Source of the DNA: Saprospiraceae bacterium
GTDB taxonomy: Bacteria > Bacteroidota > Bacteroidia > Chitinophagales > Saprospiraceae
Reading direction: 5' to 3'
NCBI GenBank assembly: GCA_017995875.1
Contig: JAGOIB010000011.1
Coordinates: 1-17,625, forward strand
DNA length: 17,625 nt
Shown here: positions 1 to 6,783 of the stretch, piece after piece
Numbering within the stretch: position 1 is the first letter of the stretch
Layout: each line of letters starts with the position of its first letter
Translations under genes and position numbers: made by a program
Notes under the pieces: model-generated
Told to the model about the DNA's origin: nothing
Seen by the model: only the letters and a program-made list of their open reading frames with translations
The model's database searches: none

Positions 1-1
1 T

Positions 2-226
2 CGTGCAAGTATCGGTCTGCTTGAAAGTGTGGGTAAGGCCTATATGTATCGGTTTAACGGGACAAGCTGGATTCAACAAGCCATATTTTCAGCGAGTAAC
101 AGAAGTAGCGATGATAATTTTGGATTTTCTACAACTATTGCCAATCAAACTGCGATTATTGGTGCACCTTCAGCCGCTGTTGGGTTTGTTCCTGATAATG
201 GAAGGCTATATTACTTCTACAAGTAA
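2..226 (+). CDS. FG-GAP repeat protein, C-terminal fragment
   Basis: Reading in frame from base 2 gives an open frame of 74 residues ending in TAA at 224-226; the start lies outside the window. The fragment contains a beta-propeller-like FG-GAP unit: an FGFS stretch, then a TAIIGAP motif, with a Gly-Lys-Ala-Tyr-Met-Tyr strand before it and a Gly-Arg-Leu-Tyr-Tyr-Phe strand at the end. These match the alternating 'DxFGxSV...IxVGAP...GxxYxF' pattern of integrin-alpha-like propellers. Proteins of this kind in Bacteroidota are usually large, secreted or surface-exposed, and of unknown ligand. No type IX sorting domain is seen; the chain ends directly at the propeller blade. An in-frame GTG at 29 should not be taken as a start, because the propeller pattern continues upstream of it. 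Family assignment is fairly safe; the function is unknown. Confidence 0.72.
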   Translation, partial: RASIGLLESVGKAYMYRFNGTSWIQQAIFSASNRSSDDNFGFSTTIANQTAIIGAPSAAVGFVPDNGRLYYFYK

Positions 227-257
227 ACGTGAGAACGTAAGAACGTGAGAACGTGAG
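226..257. repeat. 8-bp tandem repeat at the 3' end of the FG-GAP gene
   Basis: Four consecutive 8-bp units (AACGTGAG, AACGTAAG, AACGTGAG, AACGTGAG) begin on the last base of the TAA stop codon. The period differs from the 7-bp arrays elsewhere in the window, but the placement against a stop codon is the same. Confidence 0.8.
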
Positions 258-280
258 ATGTGTGTGGTAGTGAGTGGGGT

Positions 281-305
281 TAATTGACGATTGAAATTAG
301 ATCTA
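281..305 (-). repeat. Degenerate fragment of the dispersed repeat tail
   Basis: The bases AATTGACGATT followed by a TTAGA block resemble the distal tail of dispersed copy A (around 5085-5106), in the same orientation. Neither hairpin is present, so this would be a tail-only remnant. The match is short and low in complexity, so chance similarity cannot be excluded. Confidence 0.35.
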
Positions 306-321
306 ACAAAATACGTTTTTT

Positions 322-440
322 ACTCACAACTCACAATTCACACTTTTCCCTTTCACAATACTCCCATCTCAAAACTCGAAACTCGCCACTCGAAACTCGC
401 CACTCGAAACTCGCCACTCGAAACTAACTTCTAACTCAAC
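322..440. repeat. Degenerate 7-bp array running into the cysteine synthase stop codon
   Basis: Cut every 7 bases from 322, this stretch gives 17 units in one unbroken register. It begins ACTCACA, ACTCACA, ATTCACA, passes through degenerate units, and becomes an alternation of GAAACTC and GCCACTC. Between 381 and 422 three identical 14-bp double units occur. The last units overlap the TAG stop (431-433) and final codons of the minus-strand cysteine synthase gene. No promoter or terminator hairpin is evident. Confidence 0.8.
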
Positions 441-1498
441 CTGTGAATCGCATGATAATCGAGAAACTCAATTTCAGGGGAGAGATAATCTTCCTTGACA
501 GGTTCTACTTTCATGAGATCCGTGCTGAGATATTTTTTATTGCTATCCGGGAAGACAGTGACCACATTTGCATTTTCAAATCCTGGCCTGTTTTGTAGAC
601 GAATAGCACCGATGATGTTGGCTCCTGAAGATATGCCTACAGCAAGACCCAGTTGGCTTGCAAGTTTTTGAGCCATGATGATAGAATCTCCATCGGAGAC
701 CTTGATGATGTCGTCCAGGGCAGCAAGATTTACAATCGCGGGGATAAATTCATCCGAGATGCCCTGTATGCGATGTGAGCCCACTTTATATCCGGTTGAT
801 AGTGTAGGTGATTCAGCAGGTTCTATAGGATGAATCCGGATCGCCGGATTTCTGGATCGCAGATATTGACCGGTGCCCATGATCGTACCACCGGTTCCAA
901 CACCTGCCACGAAGGCATCGGGGGTAAGATCCATGGATTGCATTTGCATCCAGATTTCCCTTGCGGTTGTTTTTTCATGCGCTTCTGAATTGAAACTATT
1001 TTCAAATTGCCGTGGCAGAAATACATGTTTGTTTTCAATCGCCATCTTTTCACTCAAAGCGATGCTGCCAAGAAATCCTCCTTCTTCTTTGGTGATCAGG
1101 ATCACTTCTGCGCCAAGGCTCCGGATAATATCCATCCTTTCCTTGCTGAGCCAGGAAGGCATGATGATTTTGACATCATGGCCAAGGGCACGTCCGATCG
1201 CACTGAAGGAAATCCCTGTATTGCCACTCGTGGCTTCAATGATTGTATCCTCAGGATCAATGATTTGATCATAATAGGCCTGTTGAAGGATATACAGCGC
1301 CATCCGGTCTTTAATGCTGCCGGTGAGATTGTAGTGTTCACATTTTACATAGAGCTTTCTGCTTTCACCCCTGTAACGGTAGGCTATTTCAACCATGGGC
1401 GTGTTTCCTACCAGTTGCCACAGGTGGCGAAACTTATTTTCCATCGTCGTCATAGGGACTGATGGAATAATGGAGTCATACGTTGGACAATATTCCAT
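431..1498 (-). CDS. Cysteine synthase family PLP enzyme
   Basis: A fold-type II PLP enzyme related to O-acetylserine sulfhydrylase, which makes cysteine from O-acetylserine and sulfide (or thiosulfate in CysM types). Counted from the ATG at 1498 (355 residues), the PLP lysine is K63 in TGSIKDR. The substrate loop is TSGNTG (90-95), the phosphate-binding loop is GVGTGGT (199-205), a GISSGAN motif carries the serine that contacts the pyridine ring (288-294), and a [10 protein letters not shown] motif lies near the C-terminus. All catalytic landmarks are intact. The protein is longer than a typical CysK of about 310 residues, with an extra N-terminal leader of about 20 residues and a C-terminal tail. 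The frame also opens at a TTG (1504), and internal ATGs at 1453 or 1444 would trim the leader. It lies 54 nt downstream of the NrfD cluster on the same strand and may be co-transcribed. Cystathionine beta-synthase-like or other beta-replacement specificity is possible. Confidence 0.85.
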   Translation of the reverse strand: MEYCPTYDSIIPSVPMTTMENKFRHLWQLVGNTPMVEIAYRYRGESRKLYVKCEHYNLTGSIKDRMALYILQQAYYDQIIDPEDTIIEATSGNTGISFSAIGRALGHDVKIIMPSWLSKERMDIIRSLGAEVILITKEEGGFLGSIALSEKMAIENKHVFLPRQFENSFNSEAHEKTTAREIWMQMQSMDLTPDAFVAGVGTGGTIMGTGQYLRSRNPAIRIHPIEPAESPTLSTGYKVGSHRIQGISDEFIPAIVNLAALDDIIKVSDGDSIIMAQKLASQLGLAVGISSGANIIGAIRLQNRPGFENANVVTVFPDSNKKYLSTDLMKVEPVKEDYLSPEIEFLDYHAIHRLS

Positions 1499-1552
1499 AA
1501 GCAAAGGATATTAAAATAGGACTAGAGGCACAAAGTGTTTGGTAGTGAAACA

Positions 1553-2416
1553 TTATACCAGGTGCTTTGAGAGTTTGATTTTTATAATAAGGAAAATAAC
1601 ATAGGCATAATGGAGCCAGACTGCGGACAGCAAAACAATAAGGGTATATACCATCCATAGCGGCGCATCGGTATCGCCAAGGCCTCGTCTTGCCTCTAAA
1701 GCTAATGGGACAGGATGAGCCCAGTTAATCTTTCCCCATGCTTCTACATTGCCATATACATCATTATCCTCTATTTTCCCTGCGATCGTTAGCACACCAA
1801 GTGTATCGCCAGGTAATTCAACCGGGAACGGTACGATCAGCTTTCCATCACTACCGGTGACGTCTTTGGCAAGTGGTAAATAGCTGAATGTCCCTTTTAT
1901 AAAAAGTCCAATTTCAAGATCTGCAATTGGCACCAATGCTCCATCACTTCCTGTTTCAAAGGCCTCGACAGATATAAATTTGGAGGTATCCTCCTGAAAG
2001 AAGGAGACTTTCAAATCAGCGGCTTTAACCTGAATGTCTTTTGATGCACTCTTTGTTGTAGTGTTGCCTTCATAAGTAACCTCAAAAGCTGCCTGGCCTG
2101 TTGAATCTGAATAGGCTTTATCATCCTCTTTTAATATGTAGACAGCCTCGCCTTTATCATCTGTGATCATTTTTCCGAGCAGCACCTTTGACGTATCAGC
2201 TACAGCAAAAACCTGGATTTCAGTATTGGCAAAAGGTTCATAGCGCTCCGCCTTGATTAATAGCTTCACTTGGATGCGTTCCTGATTTACTTGATCTTTA
2301 TAATAAGCAGCCTGAATCTTTGTAACGGACATCAGTGAGTCTTGCGCCTTACTATCAATAGTTGAGCTAAGCCCGATCAACACTAAAAAAAGGAATTGTT
2401 TATACCAGTTGTTCAT
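1553..2416 (-). CDS. Secreted protein with C-terminal membrane anchor, NrfD-cluster associated
   Basis: 287 residues, not a family I recognise. Residues 1-24 form a signal peptide (hydrophobic core FLFLVLIGLSS, likely cut after Ala24). The body, roughly 25-250, is rich in beta-strand patterns with Asp/Gly turns such as TDDKGEA and TGSDGKL. These suggest two or three immunoglobulin-like or carboxypeptidase-regulatory-like modules. Residues about 254-277 form one hydrophobic helix followed by a basic tail (KIKLSKHLV), so the protein should sit in the periplasm with its C-terminus anchored in the inner membrane. There is no CxxCH haem site and no iron-sulfur cysteine pattern. It starts 15 nt after the NrfD gene and is very probably in the same operon, so it may be an accessory or assembly subunit of that complex. 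This role is inferred from position only. Confidence 0.75.
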   Translation of the reverse strand: MNNWYKQFLFLVLIGLSSTIDSKAQDSLMSVTKIQAAYYKDQVNQERIQVKLLIKAERYEPFANTEIQVFAVADTSKVLLGKMITDDKGEAVYILKEDDKAYSDSTGQAAFEVTYEGNTTTKSASKDIQVKAADLKVSFFQEDTSKFISVEAFETGSDGALVPIADLEIGLFIKGTFSYLPLAKDVTGSDGKLIVPFPVELPGDTLGVLTIAGKIEDNDVYGNVEAWGKINWAHPVPLALEARRGLGDTDAPLWMVYTLIVLLSAVWLHYAYVIFLIIKIKLSKHLV

Positions 2417-2431
2417 AAAAACCGTATTTAA

Positions 2432-3823
2432 TTAGTGAGCGAACTTTTGACGTTCTTTCAATTTGAATTCTTTGATTTCCCGCTTGATGATCCTGTTCGC
2501 AACAATTTCTCTCAGGGTACCATAGCTCCTGCCTTCGGTTACTTTGACCACGTTGACAATCGGCAGAAATTTGGAGAACAGAAAGAACAGAAGGATAAAC
2601 ATAGCTATACCGGCAAAGGTCAGAAGCCATTCTATAGGCGTTACACTATAGTGTATATATTCCGGTCTCATGTCCTGCAAAGGAAGCAGGGGAGTTTCCA
2701 GTGTTGGGATGATGATCAGGTATCTTTTTACCCAAAGCGCCAATACGGCTACAACAGAAACCGCTGTGATACTATTGATCGATCTGAATCTAGGAAAGAG
2801 GATAACGATGATAGGTAATACTACACCCACAATGGCCGCAAAGAAAAACCACCACCAATATTCATTATAGTCAAAAAGCTTGTACAAAACTTCCATCTCC
2901 CATGTTTCAGAACCGTACCAGCTCGTCAGATATTCGCTGAAGGTAAAGTAAGCATAGAGTGCGCCCAGGATCATCAGGATGATGCCGAGGTAATTAAAGT
3001 GAATCTTCGTGATGTAGGATTCCAGGTGGTATACTCTTCTGAATACCCACATCGCAATGATCAGCACACCTGTGCCGGAAAATACGGCTGCGATGACAAA
3101 ATATGGAGCAAAGATGGTGCTATGCCATCCCGGGCGAAGCGTCATACCAAAAATCCAGGCCAGTACCGAGTGCACCAGAATAGCAAGCGGAATGATGATG
3201 GCAGACATGATATTCAGGGCGCGGTCCAGGTACTTGTCCTGAACAGAATTTCCATTAAAATCAACAGACAGGAATTTGTAGAGTTTAGTTCTCCATTTAC
3301 TTTTAAAAGGATAGGTGCGCAACGCAGATAAATCCCTGATGGAAGCCAGATAGAGGAATATAATACTGCCGATAAGATATGTTGAGATGGCCAGCACATC
3401 CCAAACGATAGGTGACTGAATCCTTCCAAACAATGCTAAATGGTGTAGCCTGTCCAGACGACCCATACAAAGCAGAATATACGTGGGACCTATCAGTGTT
3501 GAAATCACAGTAATCATTTCCGCTATGCGAATGATTGGAGCACGCCATGGTACACGAAGCAAATGTAATATGCCGGAAATAAGTGCTCCTGCATAACTTA
3601 TGCCTATGAAGAAGATGAAGTTGGCAATATAAATTCCCCAGACAACATTGTCACGCATTCCTGTTACAATATGGCCGTCAACAATCTGGACAATGAGCGC
3701 ATAGACGCCTCCTGCAAGTATCAAGCCTAACACGGCAAGTCCCAACATACCTGGCCTGCTAACCCTGACCATCTGGGCCGTGAAATAGTTTAATGACCTG
3801 GTGGATTTTGGATCTAGTTTCAT
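2432..3823 (-). CDS. nrfD: NrfD/ActC-family quinone-interacting membrane subunit
   Basis: A 463-residue polytopic inner-membrane protein with about ten hydrophobic helices, the size of the long (ActC/PsrC-like) branch rather than the 8-helix NrfD. Helix motifs typical of the family are visible: WGIYIANFIFFIGISYAGAL near residues 63-82, VHSVLAWIFG, RPGWHSTIFAPYFV, and HLESYITKIH followed by a SEYLTSWYG segment. The family binds menaquinol or ubiquinol in the membrane and exchanges electrons with an iron-sulfur partner on the periplasmic face. The ferredoxin-like partner is encoded 3 nt upstream. No molybdopterin or haem catalytic subunit lies nearby, so the final donor or acceptor is unknown. 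Wording such as polysulfide, tetrathionate or alternative complex III subunit would go beyond the evidence. The gene symbol denotes the family only. Confidence 0.9.
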   Translation of the reverse strand: MKLDPKSTRSLNYFTAQMVRVSRPGMLGLAVLGLILAGGVYALIVQIVDGHIVTGMRDNVVWGIYIANFIFFIGISYAGALISGILHLLRVPWRAPIIRIAEMITVISTLIGPTYILLCMGRLDRLHHLALFGRIQSPIVWDVLAISTYLIGSIIFLYLASIRDLSALRTYPFKSKWRTKLYKFLSVDFNGNSVQDKYLDRALNIMSAIIIPLAILVHSVLAWIFGMTLRPGWHSTIFAPYFVIAAVFSGTGVLIIAMWVFRRVYHLESYITKIHFNYLGIILMILGALYAYFTFSEYLTSWYGSETWEMEVLYKLFDYNEYWWWFFFAAIVGVVLPIIVILFPRFRSINSITAVSVVAVLALWVKRYLIIIPTLETPLLPLQDMRPEYIHYSVTPIEWLLTFAGIAMFILLFFLFSKFLPIVNVVKVTEGRSYGTLREIVANRIIKREIKEFKLKERQKFAH

Positions 3824-3826
3824 ATG

Positions 3827-4771
3827 CTAGTGCTTTTTAACAATTGAACTTTTATAGAATGCTTCCTGCTCTTCCGTGAGATCATTGAACCCTTTTTCGT
3901 AGTCAAACAAGCGATCTACAGGTGGCAAATAATAAACATTAGGTTCGGTTCCCAACTCAGCCATAAAATGATAGCCGGCCCGGTCATGCACCAGTTCACT
4001 AAACCTGAATGATTCTGATCCATTGCTGACAATATCTTCATTCTTGTCACCAAAGAATATGACACCATTAGGACATCCTGTGACACAAGAAGGCAGCTTA
4101 CCCTGTCGGGCCATATCCGGACAAAAATCACATTTGCCTACGGTGCCAACCCTGCTTGGAACACTTGTTTCAGGAGAATAGGGCGTATTGCATGTTTCAG
4201 CTGTTTTTGGTACTTCTTTCCATTGAAAAACACGGGAAGAATAGGGGCATGCTGTCATACAGAATTTGCAACCAATGCATCGGTCTGTATCTACAAGTAC
4301 AATTCCATCTGTTCGCTTATACGTTGCGCCTACAGGACAAACTTTTACACAAGGGGGTTGATTGCAATGGAAGCAGGGTTTAGGAAACCAGTATGGTGCT
4401 GTATCCTCGCTGTCCTGCATCAGGAACACTTTTATCCATTCGTCTTCTGCTGGAAGGTTGTGCATTTTCTGGCATTGACCTACACATTGTCTCGCATTCT
4501 TGCATCTGGCGAGATCGATGACCATCACGAATTTTTTACCGGGAATCCCTTCCCTTGCTTCTTTAGGTGAAACCGGCTGAGAACCGATAGCTGATTTAGA
4601 AACCTGCACAAGTTTTCCATCAGGAGTTAACACAGCTACCTTCTCTTCATCTTCGTCAGTTTTTGTGCAGGCTTCTGCCAATAACCCCCCTAAGCCAAGT
4701 ACGCCTATAGCCGCCGGCACTGTCTTTGAAAAGAATGCTCTTCTGGATTGGTCATTTTCTCTCTCTTCCAT
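3827..4771 (-). CDS. Tat-exported four-cluster ferredoxin-like subunit (HybA/TtrB/ActB type)
   Basis: 314 residues. The N-terminus has a twin-arginine motif, SRRAFFSK (9-16), before a hydrophobic stretch ending in LAEAC (Cys35), so export by Tat is likely and lipidation at Cys35 is possible. Iron-sulfur ligands follow in four groups: C90, C96 and C100; C133, C136, C141 and C145; C165, C168, C171 and C175 (CIGCKFCMTACP); and C214, C217, C229 and C233. The last three have normal spacing. The first reads CKNARQCVGQC, lacking the usual CxxCxxC, so one cluster may be 3Fe-4S or have an unusual ligand. The protein should pass electrons along its cluster chain between the NrfD subunit, encoded 3 nt downstream, and an unknown partner. 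It is the first gene of the cluster, and its upstream DNA is a long non-coding region. Confidence 0.9.
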   Translation of the reverse strand: MEERENDQSRRAFFSKTVPAAIGVLGLGGLLAEACTKTDEDEEKVAVLTPDGKLVQVSKSAIGSQPVSPKEAREGIPGKKFVMVIDLARCKNARQCVGQCQKMHNLPAEDEWIKVFLMQDSEDTAPYWFPKPCFHCNQPPCVKVCPVGATYKRTDGIVLVDTDRCIGCKFCMTACPYSSRVFQWKEVPKTAETCNTPYSPETSVPSRVGTVGKCDFCPDMARQGKLPSCVTGCPNGVIFFGDKNEDIVSNGSESFRFSELVHDRAGYHFMAELGTEPNVYYLPPVDRLFDYEKGFNDLTEEQEAFYKSSIVKKH

Positions 4772-5070
4772 TGTTCTTTAAAATTGATGATGATGGTTAA
4801 AAAATCATTCCAATAAAGATCAGTATCCTCATATATCAAAGTGCAATGAAAGGTTCATGGTGTGTTGAAAAGAGGACACAACAAAAGGTATAAACAGACA
4901 CATCAATCGCCTTTTGATTGAAGCAGAATTATACTTCGGCGCTTTAAACTATAAGGACGAAATATAATTTCCTGAATACGGTTATTTGCCGAATGAAAAG
5001 TAGAAAGATTGGAAGGGCTCTTTGCTGACCACTGTCACTTCATGCTATGATTCTGATCACCGGCAAAATC
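4772..5070. other. Non-coding region upstream of the ferredoxin/NrfD operon
   Basis: About 300 bases with no credible reading frame on either strand. The operon's promoter should be here, but I could not find a convincing TTG plus TAnnTTTG pair. The region is AT-rich close to the gene, including an A/T run just before the start codon. No riboswitch-like structure was recognised. Dispersed repeat copy A begins directly beyond it. Confidence 0.5.
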
Positions 5071-5239
5071 ATTGACAATTGACAATTGACGATTTACTTT
5101 AGACTTCAGACGTAAGACACGCAGACTCCAGACTCAGGACACATAGCCTCTCGCTATTTGAAGTTTTAAAACTTCAAATCAATATATCGGATATGCTACT
5201 ATTTGATAATCAGTGAAAGGCGGTCTGTGACCGCCAGGT
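5071..5239 (-). repeat. Dispersed double-hairpin element, copy A
   Basis: Read on the minus strand. Hairpin 1 is GGCGGTCACAGACCGCC (5219-5235; 7-bp arms, 3-nt loop). A 39-nt spacer follows, then hairpin 2, a perfect 24-bp palindrome (5156-5179) with the arm ATTTGAAGTTTT. Next come AGCGAG, CCTGAGTCT, and five [G/A]TCT tetramers spaced 7, 8, 7 and 7 bases. The end is TAAAG plus a heptamer tail of TGTCAAT/CGTCAAT type. Copies B and C share this order and spacing, on the other strand. Confidence 0.88.
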
Positions 5240-5249
5240 ATAATTTCAA

Positions 5250-5423
5250 CTCACATCTCACGATCACTGAATACAGATTACCGAATACAGATTACTGCAT
5301 GCTGCATACTGAATACTGAATACAGCTTACTGAATACCGCTTACTGAAAACTGCTACCTGAATACTGAAAACTGCTAACTGAATACTGAATACTGAATAC
5401 CGCTTACTGAATACTGCTTACTA
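5250..5423. repeat. Long degenerate 7-bp array (about 25 units) ending in a stop codon
   Basis: Cut every 7 bases from 5250, the sequence falls into one uninterrupted register of about 25 units. Most are variants of ATACTGA, ATACAGA, TTACTGA, ATACCGC, TTACTGC and AAACTGC. No insertion or deletion breaks the phase over about 170 bases, although individual units differ by one to three substitutions. The array ends exactly in the TAG stop codon (5421-5423) of the minus-strand gene next to it. Confidence 0.88.
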
Positions 5424-5903
5424 TTTCCTGTTCCTGGAATAGTACTTATAATACGATTCAAATGACTTGGCGGCTACGCATCGTTTGTAATCACTCTGTG
5501 AAATTGGAAAAGGAGCTTTAATTTTTCCATAAATATCCTTATTCAATTCAGGATACAACGCCCTGCCGTATTCTTCAGCGGAGGTGAAGTCATTAAAATT
5601 CCGGATGGTCAGATATGTAGTCTTATGCCCCATGGTGTCCAGCGTGAAACTGGCCATCTTTTTAGCAAACTCCTCATAACCGAGTTTTGTATTGATGATC
5701 TTGATTTGGTTGACCACTTCAAGGACGTCCGGCTCGCTGAGCGCACCAGGACTTTGACCTTTTTGCTCTTTGAGTTGAATCATGACAAATGCACTTTCAT
5801 TTTCATTCAGTGGAAAGGTTGTTTTCTGCCCATAACTGAAAGCGCTTGATAGCAAAAGAACCACACACCATGAGGCTGCTGAATGGAGGAGTTGATTTTT
5901 CAT
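5421..5903 (-). CDS. Small secreted protein of unknown function
   Basis: 160 residues. Residues 1-25 are a signal peptide (basic start MKNQ, core WCVVLLLSSAF, probable cut at SYGQ), so the mature protein of about 135 residues is periplasmic or exported. It shows no lipobox, membrane segment or catalytic motif I recognise. The mature part looks alpha/beta. It has a KEQKGQSPGALSEPDV loop and ends in FPISQSDYKRC followed by an aromatic-rich stretch (SFESYYKYYSRNRK). I have a general sense that similar 'PIS...Y' C-termini occur in Bacteroidota secreted proteins, but I cannot name a family. Coding is supported by the signal peptide, full-length frame and lack of a competing frame. It stands alone, with a heptamer array at its stop codon and a MITE-like element upstream. 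Confidence 0.72.
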   Translation of the reverse strand: MKNQLLHSAASWCVVLLLSSAFSYGQKTTFPLNENESAFVMIQLKEQKGQSPGALSEPDVLEVVNQIKIINTKLGYEEFAKKMASFTLDTMGHKTTYLTIRNFNDFTSAEEYGRALYPELNKDIYGKIKAPFPISQSDYKRCVAAKSFESYYKYYSRNRK

Positions 5904-5977
5904 CTTAAAGAGGTCTTTTAATTGGTTGTTATTTTAATAATCGTAAATGGCAAGAGTTTATTGTGTTAAAATGCAGA

Positions 5978-6084
5978 TTAAGGGCGCCTCTAATAACCGC
6001 CTTAAGATTGAATATCCCTTTTGATTGTCAAAACATTATAAGAAATATGGTTTATGAATAGACAGTTATAAGAAGCGCCCTTAA
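5978..6084. mobile_element. MITE-like element, 107 bp, flanked by TTAA
   Basis: A perfect 10-bp inverted repeat, TTAAGGGCGC, opens at 5978-5987 and closes at 6075-6084. The similarity continues inward: 19 of 23 positions match between the two ends (pattern GGGCGCYTCTWATAAC). TTAA stands at both ends and could be a target duplication or part of the terminal repeat. The interior of about 60 bases is AT-rich and has no reading frame. Its size and structure suit a miniature transposable element mobilised in trans; the end pattern recalls IS5-like insertion sequences. A long-armed hairpin of another origin is the main alternative. Confidence 0.6.
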
Positions 6085-6137
6085 CTATAATCTCAGGTTT
6101 TAAACACTGGTAATACGAAGCTATAAATCTGTGTCTT

Positions 6138-6731
6138 TTACGATTTCTTAATCAGGTGGCCTGAAAAGATAAGGATGCCCAGGCAAAAGGAAATATAGGT
6201 ATTGATGTATGCAATCGGTATGGCTGCAAGCAATCCGATGATCCCTATCACAGAATAAATCCCTGTATTCTTGTTCACCACAATGAATTCATGTGGTATA
6301 AGCTTTTTCCTGTCCGCATACCAGTACAGGAGCCCAAAGAACACGTTCATGATGACATAATTGCCAAAAAGTAACGCTACCGCAAATGAATCATCCGAAT
6401 TACTTCCGGCAAATGCAGTCGTAAAGGGCATTATGGAAAGAGAAAGGATAAAAAGCATATTGAGCAATATGTAACCTTTGGTCAGTTTCTGTAGATTTAA
6501 AAAGAGGATATGGTGGTCAATCCATATACCTACAATTAAAAGGAAAGAACCAATATAACTGACAAAGGAATGCAGCAGGGATGCAACTTGTTGTTGGGTA
6601 CTTAATGCATGGGTTTCTTCCGATTCCGGTATGCGTAATTCCAGCACCAGGATCGTCAGAATAATGGCGATGATAGCATCAATGAAGGACTCAAAGCGTT
6701 TTTTGTCATACGTAAAATTGAGCACAGACAT
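6138..6731 (-). CDS. TMEM175-family (DUF1211) potassium channel-like protein
   Basis: 197 residues with six hydrophobic helices, the usual size and topology for bacterial TMEM175 proteins, which assemble as tetrameric potassium-permeable channels in the inner membrane. The family signature in helix 1 appears as RFESFIDAIIAIILTILVLEL (12-32, ending in the ELRIP turn). The arginine, phenylalanine and aspartate of the RxxxFSD motif are kept (R12, F16, D18), but the serine is isoleucine (I17). A WIDHH motif at the end of a later helix also suits the family. Its start overlaps no other gene, and 52 bases separate it from the upstream outer-membrane gene on the same strand, so co-transcription is possible but not shown. 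The motif change may affect gating or selectivity. Confidence 0.85.
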   Translation of the reverse strand: MSVLNFTYDKKRFESFIDAIIAIILTILVLELRIPESEETHALSTQQQVASLLHSFVSYIGSFLLIVGIWIDHHILFLNLQKLTKGYILLNMLFILSLSIMPFTTAFAGSNSDDSFAVALLFGNYVIMNVFFGLLYWYADRKKLIPHEFIVVNKNTGIYSVIGIIGLLAAIPIAYINTYISFCLGILIFSGHLIKKS

Positions 6732-6783
6732 ACCTCATCTATTTGTGTTGCCTTAATGAAACTATAGCCTTGCCGCGGATAGC

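Noticed and set aside
1553..4771. Alternative complex III or tetrathionate/polysulfide reductase operon
   Set aside because: The NrfD and ferredoxin parts fit several such complexes, but no molybdopterin, multihaem cytochrome or ActD/E/F-like gene is present, so a named complex cannot be supported.
5219..5235. GGCGGTC hairpins as simple rho-independent terminators
   Set aside because: They are not followed by a consistent T-tract, lie upstream of genes as much as downstream, and are always part of a larger conserved element.
5250..5423. CRISPR array
   Set aside because: Units are 7 bp and contiguous, without unique spacers of about 30 bp, and no cas gene is present.
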